Part shown: positions 8,003 to 17,486 of the stretch, piece by piece | Numbering within the stretch: position 1 is the stretch's first letter | Layout: every line of letters starts with the position of its first letter | DNA from: an uncultured Eubacteriales bacterium | Lineage (GTDB): Bacteria; Bacillota; Clostridia; Oscillospirales; Oscillospiraceae | NCBI GenBank assembly: GCA_900545495.1 | Contig: UQZJ01000004.1 | Span: 62,001 to 126,000 of the forward strand | Length of the DNA: 64,000 nucleotides | Direction: 5' to 3' | Position numbers and translations under genes: made by a program | The notes under the pieces: model-generated | What the model was told of the DNA's origin: nothing | Database searches by the model: none | Seen by the model: the letters and a program-made list of their open reading frames with translations, nothing else

Positions 8003-9067
8003 GTGAACAACGAAACGAAAGCGCAGGCAAAGGAAGCCAAAGTCCGCCAGCCGTGGACGGCCAAGCGGGTGGGCGACCTCCTGCTGAACAACGCACTGCT
8101 CATCATCATGGCCATCGCGGTCATCTATATCGCCATCAAGAACCCCAACTTCATCAAGCCCGCATCCCTCATCAACATCCTCTCCCAGACGGCGGCCTAT
8201 CTGCCCGCTGCACTGGGTATCGCCGGCTGTATCGTGCTGACCGGTACCGACCTGTCCGCAGGCCGCGTGGTGGGTCTGACCGCCTGCATCTCCGCGTCTC
8301 TGCTGCAGAATGCCGCCAACCTTGCCAACAAGATGTGGCCCGAGATCGGCACGCTGCCCATCATCGTGGTGATCCTGCTGGCGATGCTCATCGGCGCCGC
8401 CGTGGGCTGCTTCAACGGCTTCTTCGTGGCAAAGTTCAAGCTGCACCCCTTCATCGTGACGCTGGGTACGCAGCTGATCCTGTACACCTGCCTGCTGCTG
8501 TATGTCCAGATGGGCAACAACAAGGGCATGGCCATCTCCAACCTTGACCCGTCCTACACCAACTTCGTCAAGGGCAGCCTCTTCAAGATCGGCGGCGTTC
8601 CCATCCCCAACTATGTGCTGTTCGCCATCGTGCTGACGGCGGTGATGTGGTTCATCTGGAACAAGACCACCTTCGGCAAGAATATGTTCGCACTGGGCTC
8701 CAACGAGGAGGCCGCCCGTGTCTCCGGCGTCAACGTGTTCGCCGTGACGGTGGGCGTCTTTGCGCTGGCAGGCGCCATGTACGGCTTTACCGGTTTTATC
8801 GAGGGCGCCCGTATCGGCTCCAATACCGCCAACACCGGCCTGAACTATGAGCTGGACGCCATCGCGGCCTGCGTCATCGGCGGTGTGTCCTTCGTGGGCG
8901 GCATCGGTAAGATCAGAGGTATCGTCATCGGCGTTCTGATGCTGCGTCTGATCTTCGTGGGTCTGGCCATGGTAGGCGTGCCGCAGGATCTGCAGTACCT
9001 CATCAAGGGCGGCATCATCCTGTTTGCCTGTGCGCTGGATATGCGGAAATACCTGGTCAAAAAGTGA
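8003..9067 (+). CDS. mglC: Galactose/methyl-galactoside ABC transporter, permease
   Basis: Polytopic inner-membrane subunit of 354 residues with about ten hydrophobic segments. Family signatures include GIAGCIVLTGTDLSAGR near 70, VAKFKLHPFIVTLGT, GSNEEAARVSGVNV (the loop that contacts the ATPase) and IAACVIGGVSFVGGIG. It forms the sugar pore with MglA and receives substrate from MglB. GTG start, well placed after TAAGGAGGAGCGACTACC. A terminator follows immediately. Confidence 0.94.
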   Translation: MNNETKAQAKEAKVRQPWTAKRVGDLLLNNALLIIMAIAVIYIAIKNPNFIKPASLINILSQTAAYLPAALGIAGCIVLTGTDLSAGRVVGLTACISASLLQNAANLANKMWPEIGTLPIIVVILLAMLIGAAVGCFNGFFVAKFKLHPFIVTLGTQLILYTCLLLYVQMGNNKGMAISNLDPSYTNFVKGSLFKIGGVPIPNYVLFAIVLTAVMWFIWNKTTFGKNMFALGSNEEAARVSGVNVFAVTVGVFALAGAMYGFTGFIEGARIGSNTANTGLNYELDAIAACVIGGVSFVGGIGKIRGIVIGVLMLRLIFVGLAMVGVPQDLQYLIKGGIILFACALDMRKYLVKK

Positions 9068-9073
9068 TCTTAC

Positions 9074-9111
9074 ACAAAGATGGCGCGCATCTGCGAGCCA
9101 TCTTTGTTTTT
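9074..9111 (+). terminator. Terminator after mglC
   Basis: 11-bp stem (9074-9084 with 9097-9107) followed by TTTTTGGG. It ends the mglBAC transcript. The regulator gene at 9183 has its own -10, TATACT, at about 9126. Confidence 0.85.
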
Positions 9112-9182
9112 GGGAAAATATATGATATACTGAACGCAAAAGCGTGATGATACCGCATGGAAACTGAGAGGGGGTCGGAGCT

Positions 9183-10766
9183 GTGGAGCTGTACCGTGTG
9201 CTACTGGTGGACGATGAGGAGGATATCCGCGAGGGTATCAGCCGCAAAATGGACTGGCTGGGATTGGGTTTCTCGCTGGTGGGCGAGGCCGCCAACGGAC
9301 AGGACGCGCTGGAGCTGGCGGAGGCCTTGCGGCCGGACGTGATCCTGACGGATATCAAGATGCCGTTTATGGACGGGCTGGAGCTGTGCCGGATCCTGAC
9401 AGACCGGCTGCCCGCCTCCCGGTTCGTGGTATTCTCCGGCTTCGACGCCTTTGAATATGCCAAGCAGGCTATCCAGATGAACGTGGTGGAGTATATCCTC
9501 AAGCCCATCAATGCCGATGAGCTGTCCGCGGTGCTGCGGCGGCTGAAGGAGGAACTGGATCGGGAGCGTGCGGAGCGGCGGAACATGGAGCTTCTCCGCA
9601 GCCGGTACACGGAGAACCTGCCCATCCTGCGGGAGCTGTTCTACACCAACCTGCTGGACGGCCACATCGAGCCGGGAACGGAGCGTGACCGGGCGGCGTG
9701 TCTGGACATTGACCTGCGGGGCGAGGAGTGGGCGGTGGGTCTTGCCTACATCGGCAGCGACAACAGCCGGGACGCCCTTTCCACCCTGTCGGTACAGAAC
9801 CTGCTGGAGGAGACGCTGACGGCGGATCGGTGCAGGCTCTCCCTGTACAACGACTGGGTGGCGCTGATCGTCAGCCTGACGGAGACATTTACCATCTATG
9901 ACCTGATCCGCAGCTTAGACCGCGCCTGTACGCTGGCGGCCTCCTATCTGGGGCTGACGCTGACGGTGGGCGTGGGCGCACCCTGCCGGGAGCTGTCCGG
10001 TATGGCGCGCTCCTCCGCCGAGGCGCGGACGGCGCTGGAATACCGCTCCATGGTGGGCCGGGGACAGGTCATCTACATCGGCGACCTGGAGCCGGACGGC
10101 GGCCCCGTCCTCTCCTTTGAGGAGGCGGACGAGCGGGCGCTGACCGCGGCGATCAAGCTGGGGAACGAGGAGGAGATCCGGCAGGCGGCTGCCGCGCTGG
10201 CGGGAAAGATCCGGCAGGCCAACCCCGCCGCCGGACAGTACCACCTGTTCCTCATGGAGCTGGTGACCCACCTTCTGAAGATGACCCGCCGCTCCGGCGT
10301 AGGGGTGGAGGAGGTTTTCGGTACCGATTTTTCCCTCCCCATGCAGGAGCCTGAGCTTCCCGCACTGGCGGAGCTGGAGGGCTGGTGCGCCGAGCGCTGC
10401 CTGCGCCTCCACACCCTGATCCGCCGCCGCCAGACGGATACGGCGGGCCACACGGTGGAGACGGCCAAGGAGTATATCCGCCAGCACTACGCCGAGAGCG
10501 ACCTGTCGGTAGAAAAGCTGTGCGCCTATCTGCATCTCAGCTCCACCTATTTTTCCACGCTGTTCAAGCGGGAGACAGGCACCAGCTTTACCGCCTACGT
10601 CACCAAGGTGCGGATGGAGGCGGCGGCCGAGGCTATCCGCAGCACGGAGGACAAGACGTACCTCATCGCCCAGCGGTGCGGGTACGACGACCCCAACTAC
10701 TTCAGCTATGTGTTCAAGCGGCACTTCGGGGCGACGCCCACCAAGTACCGCAGTGAGGGGAAATAA
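9183..10766 (+). CDS. YesN-type response regulator with AraC DNA-binding domain
   Basis: 527-residue regulator. The receiver domain (1-120) has DDEED near the start, the phospho-acceptor in PDVILTDIKMPFMDG (about Asp56) and the Lys in YILKPIN. A long middle region (about 150-420) of the YesN kind has no catalytic motif. The C-terminal 95 residues form the double helix-turn-helix of AraC/XylS (AESDLSVEKLCAYLHLS and RCGYDDPNYFSYVFKRHFG). GTG start, directly after GGGGGTCGGAGCT. It pairs with the kinase 22 bases downstream. The direct repeats before mglB are its best candidate target, making this a galactose-uptake regulator (inference). Confidence 0.93.
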   Translation: MELYRVLLVDDEEDIREGISRKMDWLGLGFSLVGEAANGQDALELAEALRPDVILTDIKMPFMDGLELCRILTDRLPASRFVVFSGFDAFEYAKQAIQMNVVEYILKPINADELSAVLRRLKEELDRERAERRNMELLRSRYTENLPILRELFYTNLLDGHIEPGTERDRAACLDIDLRGEEWAVGLAYIGSDNSRDALSTLSVQNLLEETLTADRCRLSLYNDWVALIVSLTETFTIYDLIRSLDRACTLAASYLGLTLTVGVGAPCRELSGMARSSAEARTALEYRSMVGRGQVIYIGDLEPDGGPVLSFEEADERALTAAIKLGNEEEIRQAAAALAGKIRQANPAAGQYHLFLMELVTHLLKMTRRSGVGVEEVFGTDFSLPMQEPELPALAELEGWCAERCLRLHTLIRRRQTDTAGHTVETAKEYIRQHYAESDLSVEKLCAYLHLSSTYFSTLFKRETGTSFTAYVTKVRMEAAAEAIRSTEDKTYLIAQRCGYDDPNYFSYVFKRHFGATPTKYRSEGK

Positions 10767-10788
10767 CAGACAGAGAGGGGAGCCGCCT

Positions 10789-12627
10789 GTGGAGAAAATA
10801 GCGTCCGGCTGGAAAGCACGGTGGAAGGCGCTGTACCACCGCTCCGGCATCCAGATGATCCTGTCTATCGCCTTCACCGCCGTGGCGGTGGTGGGTATGC
10901 TGTTTCTGGGCATAGCGCTGCTGCTGCGCTTCTCCTCCTCCGCCAACGAGGTGGCGGCGGAGAACAGCCAGCGGGTGCTGGCGCAGGTGAACTGGAGTCT
11001 GGACGGCTACCTGCGCAACATGATGCGCGTATCGGACACGGTGTATTACCGGGTCATCAAGAACGCGGATCTGGAGCAGGACGGCATGGCGCAGGAACTG
11101 CACGACGCACTGGAGCTGCTGTACGCCAAGGACAGGGACGTGCTGGTGTCGCTGGCGGTATTCGACGAGAACGGCGGACTGATCTCCGCCACACCGCTGA
11201 CGGAGCTGAAAAAAAGTGTGACGCCCAGCCGCGAGGGGTGGTTCACCACCGCCATGGAGCGCATTGAGAATCTGCATTTTTCCACGCCCCATGTGCAGAA
11301 CCTGTTTGAGGATCCGGATTCGCGGTATCACTGGGTGGTCTCCCTCAGCCGCCATGTGGAGCTGACACGCGGGGGCAATATGGAGAGCGGTGTGCTGCTG
11401 GTGGACATGAACTTCAGCGGCATCGAGCAGATCTGCAAGGACGTGTCCTTCTCCAACGGGCAGGGCTACCTCTACCTCATTGACGGGAACGGGGAGGTCA
11501 TCTACCACCCCCGCCAGCAGCTTCTCTACGCGGGCTTGCAGGAGGAGAACAATCTGACGGCCGCCGGGTATGCCGACGGCACCCATGCGGAGGTGTTTCA
11601 GTCCCAGAAGCGGCAGGTGACGGTGAAGACCGTGGGCTACACCGGCTGGAAGCTGGTGGGCGTGGTGCCGACGGAGACACTGCGGGACAATTACAGCCAG
11701 CTTCTGCTGTTTGCCCTGTTTGTGGTGTCCTTCTCCATCTTTCTGCTGGTATTCGTGAACCTGCGGCTTTCGGAGTGGATCACCGCGCCCATGAAAAAGC
11801 TGGATCATGCGGTGAAGGAGCTGGAAAAGGGGGCGGAGTCCGTGGACTTCAACGTGGACGGCCCCTACGAGGTGGAGCATCTGAGCCGCTCAGTGCAGTC
11901 CATGGTATCCACCATGCGCCACCTGATGGAGGATATCCTCCAGCAGGAGGAGGAAAAACGCCGCAGTGAGCTGGACGTGCTGCAATCCCAGATCAACCCG
12001 CACTTCCTGTACAACACGCTGGACAGCGTGGTGTGGATGACGGAGAACGGCCGGACGCAGGAGGCGGTGGTCATGCTGACGGCGCTGGCGCGATTCTTCC
12101 GGATCTCCCTGAGCAAGGGCAGCAACATCATCCCCATCGGGGACGAGATCGAGCACGCACGGAACTACCTGACCATCCAGAAGATGCGTTACAAGAATAA
12201 ATTCTCCGCCGATATCACTGTGGAGCCGGGGGTCGAAAAGCTGTACACCATCAAGCTGATCGTCCAGCCCATTCTGGAAAACGCCATCTACCACGGCATG
12301 GAGTATGCCGACGGCGAGGGCGAGATCCACATCCGCGCCTTCCGCGAGGGAGAGCGGGTGATCATCGAGGTGGAGGACAACGGGCCGGGTATGTCGGAGG
12401 AGGTCGTGGAGCAGCTTCTGACACCCGGCAGGGAGCGGAGCGCCGCCAAGGCCAAGGGCTCCGGCATCGGCTTCCGCAACGTACACCAGCGTATCCGGCT
12501 GACCTTCGGCGGAGAGTACGGCCTGACCATCCACAGTGAGCCGGATAACGGGACGCTGGTGCGGATCTGCCTGCCCGCGCTGACGGAGGACGATGCGCGG
12601 AAATATCGGAAGGAGGGGGAGCAGTGA
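10789..12627 (+). CDS. YesM-type sensor histidine kinase
   Basis: 612-residue membrane kinase. A first membrane helix lies at about 21-45, followed by a dCache-like extracytoplasmic domain of about 250 residues, a second helix near 300-325, a HAMP stretch, then the His_kinase domain with the acceptor in INPHFLYNTLDSVVW (about His405) and an ATPase domain with QPILENAIYHG, DNGPGMS and GSGIGFRNVHQR. The GTG at 10789 follows GAGAGGGGAGCCGCCT; the frame is open upstream but reads through the regulator's end. It shares GTGA with the binding-protein-like gene at 12624, so the outside sensor subunits and the kinase are made together. Confidence 0.92.
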   Translation: MEKIASGWKARWKALYHRSGIQMILSIAFTAVAVVGMLFLGIALLLRFSSSANEVAAENSQRVLAQVNWSLDGYLRNMMRVSDTVYYRVIKNADLEQDGMAQELHDALELLYAKDRDVLVSLAVFDENGGLISATPLTELKKSVTPSREGWFTTAMERIENLHFSTPHVQNLFEDPDSRYHWVVSLSRHVELTRGGNMESGVLLVDMNFSGIEQICKDVSFSNGQGYLYLIDGNGEVIYHPRQQLLYAGLQEENNLTAAGYADGTHAEVFQSQKRQVTVKTVGYTGWKLVGVVPTETLRDNYSQLLLFALFVVSFSIFLLVFVNLRLSEWITAPMKKLDHAVKELEKGAESVDFNVDGPYEVEHLSRSVQSMVSTMRHLMEDILQQEEEKRRSELDVLQSQINPHFLYNTLDSVVWMTENGRTQEAVVMLTALARFFRISLSKGSNIIPIGDEIEHARNYLTIQKMRYKNKFSADITVEPGVEKLYTIKLIVQPILENAIYHGMEYADGEGEIHIRAFREGERVIIEVEDNGPGMSEEVVEQLLTPGRERSAAKAKGSGIGFRNVHQRIRLTFGGEYGLTIHSEPDNGTLVRICLPALTEDDARKYRKEGEQ

Positions 12628-13568
12628 GTCGAAAAGCATGGTTGCAGCTGGTGCTTCCCCTGATCGGGCTGAGCGTACTGTTCTGGCTGCTGGCCTTCGC
12701 CCCCGGCGAAAAGCACCACCAGCCGCCGCTGCTGGAGATGTCCGTTATCCTGCGGGATGGGGACGGCGCCGTGTCCACCATGCGCAAGGGCATGGAGCAG
12801 GCGGCGCAGGATCTGAATGTGGAGCTGCGCTTTCTGATCCCCGCCGAGGATAACAGCGCCGTCCAGCAGGCACAGCTGCTGGAGCGCGAGGTGGCGGGGG
12901 CGGCGTCTGCCGTCCTGCTGATACCGGCGGATCGGGAGGCGCTGGGCGACGCGGTATCCGCTGCCGCCGGAAAGACCACGCTGGTCACGGTGGAGACGGA
13001 CATGACCGCATGGGGGGCGGCAGCTTCCATCACCATGGACCATCAGGAGCTGGGCGCGGCACTGGGCGCGGCGGCGCTCAACGGCGTACCCGAGGGAGGT
13101 ACGGTGCTGCTGCTGGACAGCCTACCCGGTGACAACGGCATACGAGAGCGGATGGAGGCAGCCAAGGCCGTTCTGGAGCGAGAGGGGCGGCAGGCCCGCG
13201 TGTACAAGTGGGACCCCGACACCACCTCCCTGCCGGATATCCTGCGGATCGAGCGGCCCCGGGCGATCATCGCCTTTGAGGCGGCGGCGCTGGCGGATGT
13301 GGCGGAGCTGTCCCGGGGGGAGGACGCCTTTCCACTGCTCTACGGCTGCGGTTCCACAGCGAGCATTGCCGCCGCGCTGGAAAAGGGGCGTGTGACGGCC
13401 ATCACCGCAGTGAACGTATTCTCCGCCGGGTATCTGGCGGTGGAGGCCGCGGCGGCGCTGGCGCGGCACGAGGACTGGACAGCCGCCGCACCGGTGGCAT
13501 TTTCCATCGTCCGGCAGGAGACCATGTACGACAGCGATAACCAGAAGCTGTTGTTCCCCGTGACGTAA
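12624..13568 (+). CDS. Membrane-anchored sugar-binding-protein-like sensor subunit
   Basis: 314 residues with an N-terminal signal anchor (about 7-25) lacking a lipobox cysteine, then a type-1 periplasmic-binding fold resembling ribose/galactose-binding proteins: GMEQAAQDLNVELRF, LIPADREAL, a middle VLLLDSLPGDNGIRERM and a second-lobe ITAVNVFSAGYLAVEAA. It starts inside the kinase stop. A binding protein tied to the membrane and co-translated with a YesM-type kinase is the pattern of three-component sugar sensors (compare XylFII-LytS), so it probably presents ligand to the kinase rather than to a transporter (inference). Confidence 0.82.
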   Translation: MSRKAWLQLVLPLIGLSVLFWLLAFAPGEKHHQPPLLEMSVILRDGDGAVSTMRKGMEQAAQDLNVELRFLIPAEDNSAVQQAQLLEREVAGAASAVLLIPADREALGDAVSAAAGKTTLVTVETDMTAWGAAASITMDHQELGAALGAAALNGVPEGGTVLLLDSLPGDNGIRERMEAAKAVLEREGRQARVYKWDPDTTSLPDILRIERPRAIIAFEAAALADVAELSRGEDAFPLLYGCGSTASIAAALEKGRVTAITAVNVFSAGYLAVEAAAALARHEDWTAAAPVAFSIVRQETMYDSDNQKLLFPVT

Positions 13569-13590
13569 CGCGGGGCGGAGAGGAGACGGT

Positions 13591-14610
13591 ATGAAAAGGA
13601 TCGGCTGCATCATAGCCGCGCTGACGCTGCTGCTGACGCTGCCCGCCTGCCGTGCAGGCGGGGAGAGCGGCCCCACCCTCCGGATCGGAGTGGCGCTGTA
13701 CCAGCAGGAGGACACCTTCATCGACACGGTAGCCCGGGAATTGCAGCGGGTGGCGCTGGAGGAGGAGCAGGCGCGGAACGTCAAGATCAACCTGTATATC
13801 ACCGATGGAAAGGAAAGCCAGACCACCCAGAACGAGCAGGTGGATCGCTTTCTGGAGCGGGGATACGACGTGATCTGCGTCAACATCGTGGACCGCACGG
13901 CGGCGGCTGTCATCATCGACAAGGCGCAGACGGCGGGCGTACCGGTGATCTTCTTTAACCGCGAGCCGGTGGAGGAGGATCTGCGCCGCTGGAAGCACGC
14001 CTATTATGTGGGACTCCCCGCAGGCGACGCCGGCATATTGCAGGGTGAGTTGGTGCTGGACGCATGGCGAAGCCATGAGGAGGCACTGGATCGGAACGGC
14101 GACGGCGTGATCCAGTATGTGATGCTGGAGGGCGAGCCGGGACATCAGGACGCTCTGCTGCGGACGGAATACTGCATCTCCACCCTGACGGGGGCGGGGG
14201 TCGCCACGGAGAAGCTGGCCAGAGATGCCGCCAACTGGCAGCGCGGACAGGCCGCCGTTCGGATGCGCCAATGGCTGCGGGAATACGGCGCGGACATCGA
14301 GGTGGTCTTTGCCAACAACGACGATATGGCACTGGGCGCCATCGACGCCTGCACGGAGGCCGGTCTGGACAAGGATACCATGCCCTTTATCGTGGGCGTG
14401 GACGCCACGCCGCCGGCGCTGGAGGCACTGCGGGAGGGAACGCTGAAGGGTACCGTCCGCAACGATGCCACCGGCCTGGCGGAGAGTATTATGGGGCTGG
14501 CCGTTTCCTTTTCGGCAGGCGGTGAGCCCTCCCGGGATGTGACGCTGACGGACGGCAGCTATGTGTGGCTGCGGTATGAGGCGGTCACGGCGGAGAGTCT
14601 GGAGGACTGA
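13591..14610 (+). CDS. MglB-like galactose-binding lipoprotein, second copy
   Basis: 339 residues with signal peptide and lipobox TLPAC (Cys18). The mature protein follows MglB closely in order of motifs: VDRFLERGYDVICVNIVD, FFNREPVEED near 130, DRNGDGVIQYVMLEGEPGH (compare LNGDGQITYVMFKGQEG in the 5208 gene) and FANNDDMALGAIDACTEAG. It is therefore a paralogue of the transporter's binding protein, placed with the kinase instead of the permease. It probably feeds the sensor or gives the transporter a second specificity. ATG follows GGAGAGGAGACGGT. Confidence 0.85.
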   Translation: MKRIGCIIAALTLLLTLPACRAGGESGPTLRIGVALYQQEDTFIDTVARELQRVALEEEQARNVKINLYITDGKESQTTQNEQVDRFLERGYDVICVNIVDRTAAAVIIDKAQTAGVPVIFFNREPVEEDLRRWKHAYYVGLPAGDAGILQGELVLDAWRSHEEALDRNGDGVIQYVMLEGEPGHQDALLRTEYCISTLTGAGVATEKLARDAANWQRGQAAVRMRQWLREYGADIEVVFANNDDMALGAIDACTEAGLDKDTMPFIVGVDATPPALEALREGTLKGTVRNDATGLAESIMGLAVSFSAGGEPSRDVTLTDGSYVWLRYEAVTAESLED

Positions 14611-14690
14611 GCCGCCTTGCAGGAGCGGCATGGACAGGAAAAAAGCCCGTAAGGGCAGGAAATACCCGAAGAAACAAGGAGACATAAGCG

Positions 14691-15971
14691 ATGATGCATA
14701 CAGGGCTGGAAAACTATTTGCAGCAGGAGGCGTTTGCCAAAACGCTGCTCCGCCTTTACGGCACGGAGGGCGCGGAAAAGGCACGCGCCCGCTGCGAGCA
14801 GGTAATGGAGGGCTTTTACAAGACCTTTGACCGTCCGGCGGAGGCGCTGTTCAGCGCGCCCGGCCGCACGGAGATCGGCGGCAACCACACGGACCATCAG
14901 CACGGCTGTGTGCTGGCGGCCGCCGTGGATCTGGACATTCTGGCGGCGGCGGCGCCCAACGACAGCGGCGTTATCCGCGTGCTGTCGCAGGGCTACCCCA
15001 TGACGGAGGTGGCGCTCTGCCAGCTGACGCCGCAGGCGGAGGAGGTCAACACCTCCGCGGCGCTGATCCGGGGCGTGGCCGCCCGCATGAGCGAGCTGGG
15101 CTGCGATCTGGCGGGCAAGGGGCTGGATGTCTACATGACCTCCACTGTCCCCAAGGGCAGCGGTCTCAGCTCCTCTGCCGCCTATGAGGTGCTGATCGGC
15201 ACCATGCTCAACGAGCTGTTCTGGGAGGGGCATTGCACGGCGGTGGAGCTGGCCCAGATCGGCCAGTACGCGGAGAACGTGTTCTTCGGAAAGCCCTGCG
15301 GCCTGATGGATCAGATGGCCTCCTCGGTGGGCGGCGTGGTATCCATCGACTTTGCGGATACGGCCCGGCCGGTGGTGGAGAAGCTGGACGTGGATCTCCA
15401 CGCCTATGGCTACGCCCTGTGTATTCTGGACTCCGGCGCCGGTCACGAGGGACTGACCGACGAGTACCGCGCCATCACCGATGAGCTGCGGGCGGTGTGC
15501 CGCGTGTTCGGCAAGGATGTGCTGCGGGAGGTGCCGGAGGCGGACTTCCTGACGCGGCTGCCTCAGGTCAGAGCGGCGGCGGGCGACCGCGCCGTGAACC
15601 GCGCCTTCCACGTCTATGCGGAGAACCGCCGCGCACTGGCGGAAAAAGAGGCGCTGGAGCAGGGCGACTTTGACCGGTTTTTGGCACTGGTGCGGGAGTC
15701 CGGGCGCTCCTCCGCCATGTATTTGCAGAACATCATCCCCACCGGCAGCACCGCCGCGCAGGAGCTGATGGTGACCATCGCCCTGTGCGAGGCACTGCTG
15801 GCTGACCGGGGCGCCGTGCGCGTTCACGGCGGCGGCTTCGGCGGTACGGCGCAGGCCTTTGTGCCGCTGGAGCAGCTGGACAGCTTCAAGGAAAAAACGG
15901 AGGCGGTGCTGGGGCAGGGCCGCTGCCACACGGTGATGATCCGTCCCGCCGGCGGCGTCAGATTGGGATAA
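14691..15971 (+). CDS. galK: Galactokinase
   Basis: First enzyme of the Leloir pathway, phosphorylating galactose at C1 with ATP. 426 residues, slightly longer than E. coli GalK because of an N-terminal helix of about 45 residues, as in Clostridia. GHMP-kinase signatures: APGRTEIGGNHTDHQHG near 58, PKGSGLSSSAAYE near 152 and the C-terminal RVHGGGFGGTAQAFV. ATG follows AAGGAGACATAAGCG. First of four tightly spaced gal genes (gaps of 12, 18 and 3 bases). No terminator separates it from the binding-protein gene upstream, so sensor and catabolic genes may be co-transcribed. Confidence 0.95.
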   Translation: MMHTGLENYLQQEAFAKTLLRLYGTEGAEKARARCEQVMEGFYKTFDRPAEALFSAPGRTEIGGNHTDHQHGCVLAAAVDLDILAAAAPNDSGVIRVLSQGYPMTEVALCQLTPQAEEVNTSAALIRGVAARMSELGCDLAGKGLDVYMTSTVPKGSGLSSSAAYEVLIGTMLNELFWEGHCTAVELAQIGQYAENVFFGKPCGLMDQMASSVGGVVSIDFADTARPVVEKLDVDLHAYGYALCILDSGAGHEGLTDEYRAITDELRAVCRVFGKDVLREVPEADFLTRLPQVRAAAGDRAVNRAFHVYAENRRALAEKEALEQGDFDRFLALVRESGRSSAMYLQNIIPTGSTAAQELMVTIALCEALLADRGAVRVHGGGFGGTAQAFVPLEQLDSFKEKTEAVLGQGRCHTVMIRPAGGVRLG

Positions 15972-15983
15972 GGAGAACGGAGC

Positions 15984-17468
15984 ATGAGAGACCAAGCCAT
16001 CAAGGATCTGGTGGGCTACGCAGTCCGCACAGGCCTGATCGAGGAAAGCGACCGCACATGGGCGGTAAACGCCCTGCTGGAGACCATGCGGCTGGACAGC
16101 TGGGAGGAGCCGCAGGAGGCGCAGGAGCGGCCGCTGGAGGATATCCTGCGGGTGCTGCTGGACGACGCGGCGGCGCGGGGGCTGATCCACGACGACGTTA
16201 CCAGCCGCGACCTGTTCGACACGGCGCTGATGGGGCGCTTGACACCCCGGCCCTCGCAGGTCATACAGGACTTTTTCCGGCGGTATCAGGCGTCCCCGAA
16301 GGAGGCCACGGATTGGCTGTACCGGTTCAGCCAGGACACCGACTATATCCGGCGCTACCGCATCGCACGGGATGTGAAGTGGCAGGCCGCCACCGCCTAC
16401 GGCGATATGGATATCACCATCAATCTCTCCAAGCCGGAGAAGGATCCCCGCGCCATCGCCGCGGCTAAGGCGGCGCCCCAGAGCGGCTACCCCAAGTGCC
16501 TGCTCTGCAAGGAGAACGAGGGGTATGCGGGACGGATCAACCACCCCGCCCGGCAGAATCACCGGGTCATTCCCGTCACCATCAACGGGGAGGACTGGTT
16601 CCTCCAGTACAGCCCCTACGTCTACTACAACGAGCATTGCATCGTCTTTAACGGCCGTCACACCCCCATGAAGATCGAGAAGGCCACCTTCCGCAAGCTG
16701 CTGGACTTCGTCAAGCAGTTCCCCCACTATTTCGTGGGCAGCAACGCCGATCTTCCCATCGTGGGCGGCTCCATCCTGAGCCACGACCATTTTCAGGGCG
16801 GCTGCTACACCTTCGCCATGGAGCGGGCGCCGATTGAGCAGCCGGTGGCCTTCCGGGACTTCCCGGATGTGGAGGCGGGCATCGTCAAGTGGCCCATGTC
16901 CGTGATCCGTCTGCGTTGCGCCGACGACCAGCGTCTGGTGGAGCTGGCGGACCGCATCCTCGCCGCGTGGCGGGGCTATACGGACGAGGCGGCCTTCATT
17001 TTCGCGGAGACGGACGGCGCGATGCATAACACCATCACCCCCATCGCCCGTATGCGGGAGGGACAGTTCGAGCTGGATCTGGTGCTGCGCAACAACATCA
17101 CCACGGAGGAGTATCCTCTCGGCGTCTACCATCCCCATCAGGAGCTGCACCACATCAAGAAGGAGAACATCGGCCTCATCGAGGTCATGGGTCTCGCGGT
17201 GCTGCCCGCCCGGCTGAAGGACGAGCTGCACGGCGTGGCGCAGGCTCTGGTGCGCGGCGACGATCTGCGGCAGGACGAGACACTGCGCAAGCACGCGGAT
17301 TGGGCGGACGAGTTGAAGACCCGCTATACCTTCGCGGCGGACAACGCCGAGGCGCTCCTGCGGCGGGAGGTAGGCGCGGTATTTGCCGCCGTGCTGGAGC
17401 ACGCCGGTGTCTACAAATGCACGCCGGAGGGCCGCGAGGCGTTTTTGAGATTTATCCACAGCGTATAA
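15984..17468 (+). CDS. galT: UDP-glucose--hexose-1-phosphate uridylyltransferase
   Basis: Exchanges the uridylyl group between UDP-glucose and galactose-1-phosphate. 494 residues, matching the long Firmicutes GalT class rather than the 350-residue E. coli class. The His-rich active region SHDHFQGGCYTF is near residue 270; the lower half has VYHPHQELHHIKKENIG. Cys pair KCLLCKEN near 172 is typical of the family. ATG follows AAGGAGAACGGAGC. It acts between galK and galE. Confidence 0.95.
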   Translation: MRDQAIKDLVGYAVRTGLIEESDRTWAVNALLETMRLDSWEEPQEAQERPLEDILRVLLDDAAARGLIHDDVTSRDLFDTALMGRLTPRPSQVIQDFFRRYQASPKEATDWLYRFSQDTDYIRRYRIARDVKWQAATAYGDMDITINLSKPEKDPRAIAAAKAAPQSGYPKCLLCKENEGYAGRINHPARQNHRVIPVTINGEDWFLQYSPYVYYNEHCIVFNGRHTPMKIEKATFRKLLDFVKQFPHYFVGSNADLPIVGGSILSHDHFQGGCYTFAMERAPIEQPVAFRDFPDVEAGIVKWPMSVIRLRCADDQRLVELADRILAAWRGYTDEAAFIFAETDGAMHNTITPIARMREGQFELDLVLRNNITTEEYPLGVYHPHQELHHIKKENIGLIEVMGLAVLPARLKDELHGVAQALVRGDDLRQDETLRKHADWADELKTRYTFAADNAEALLRREVGAVFAAVLEHAGVYKCTPEGREAFLRFIHSV

Positions 17469-17486
17469 AACGAGGAGGATGTGTAT

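Noticed and set aside
6380..9625. A 1081-codon minus-strand frame opposite mglA and mglC
   Set aside because: Shadow of two clear genes; low-complexity Gln/His/Arg/Ala-rich translation with no family similarity.
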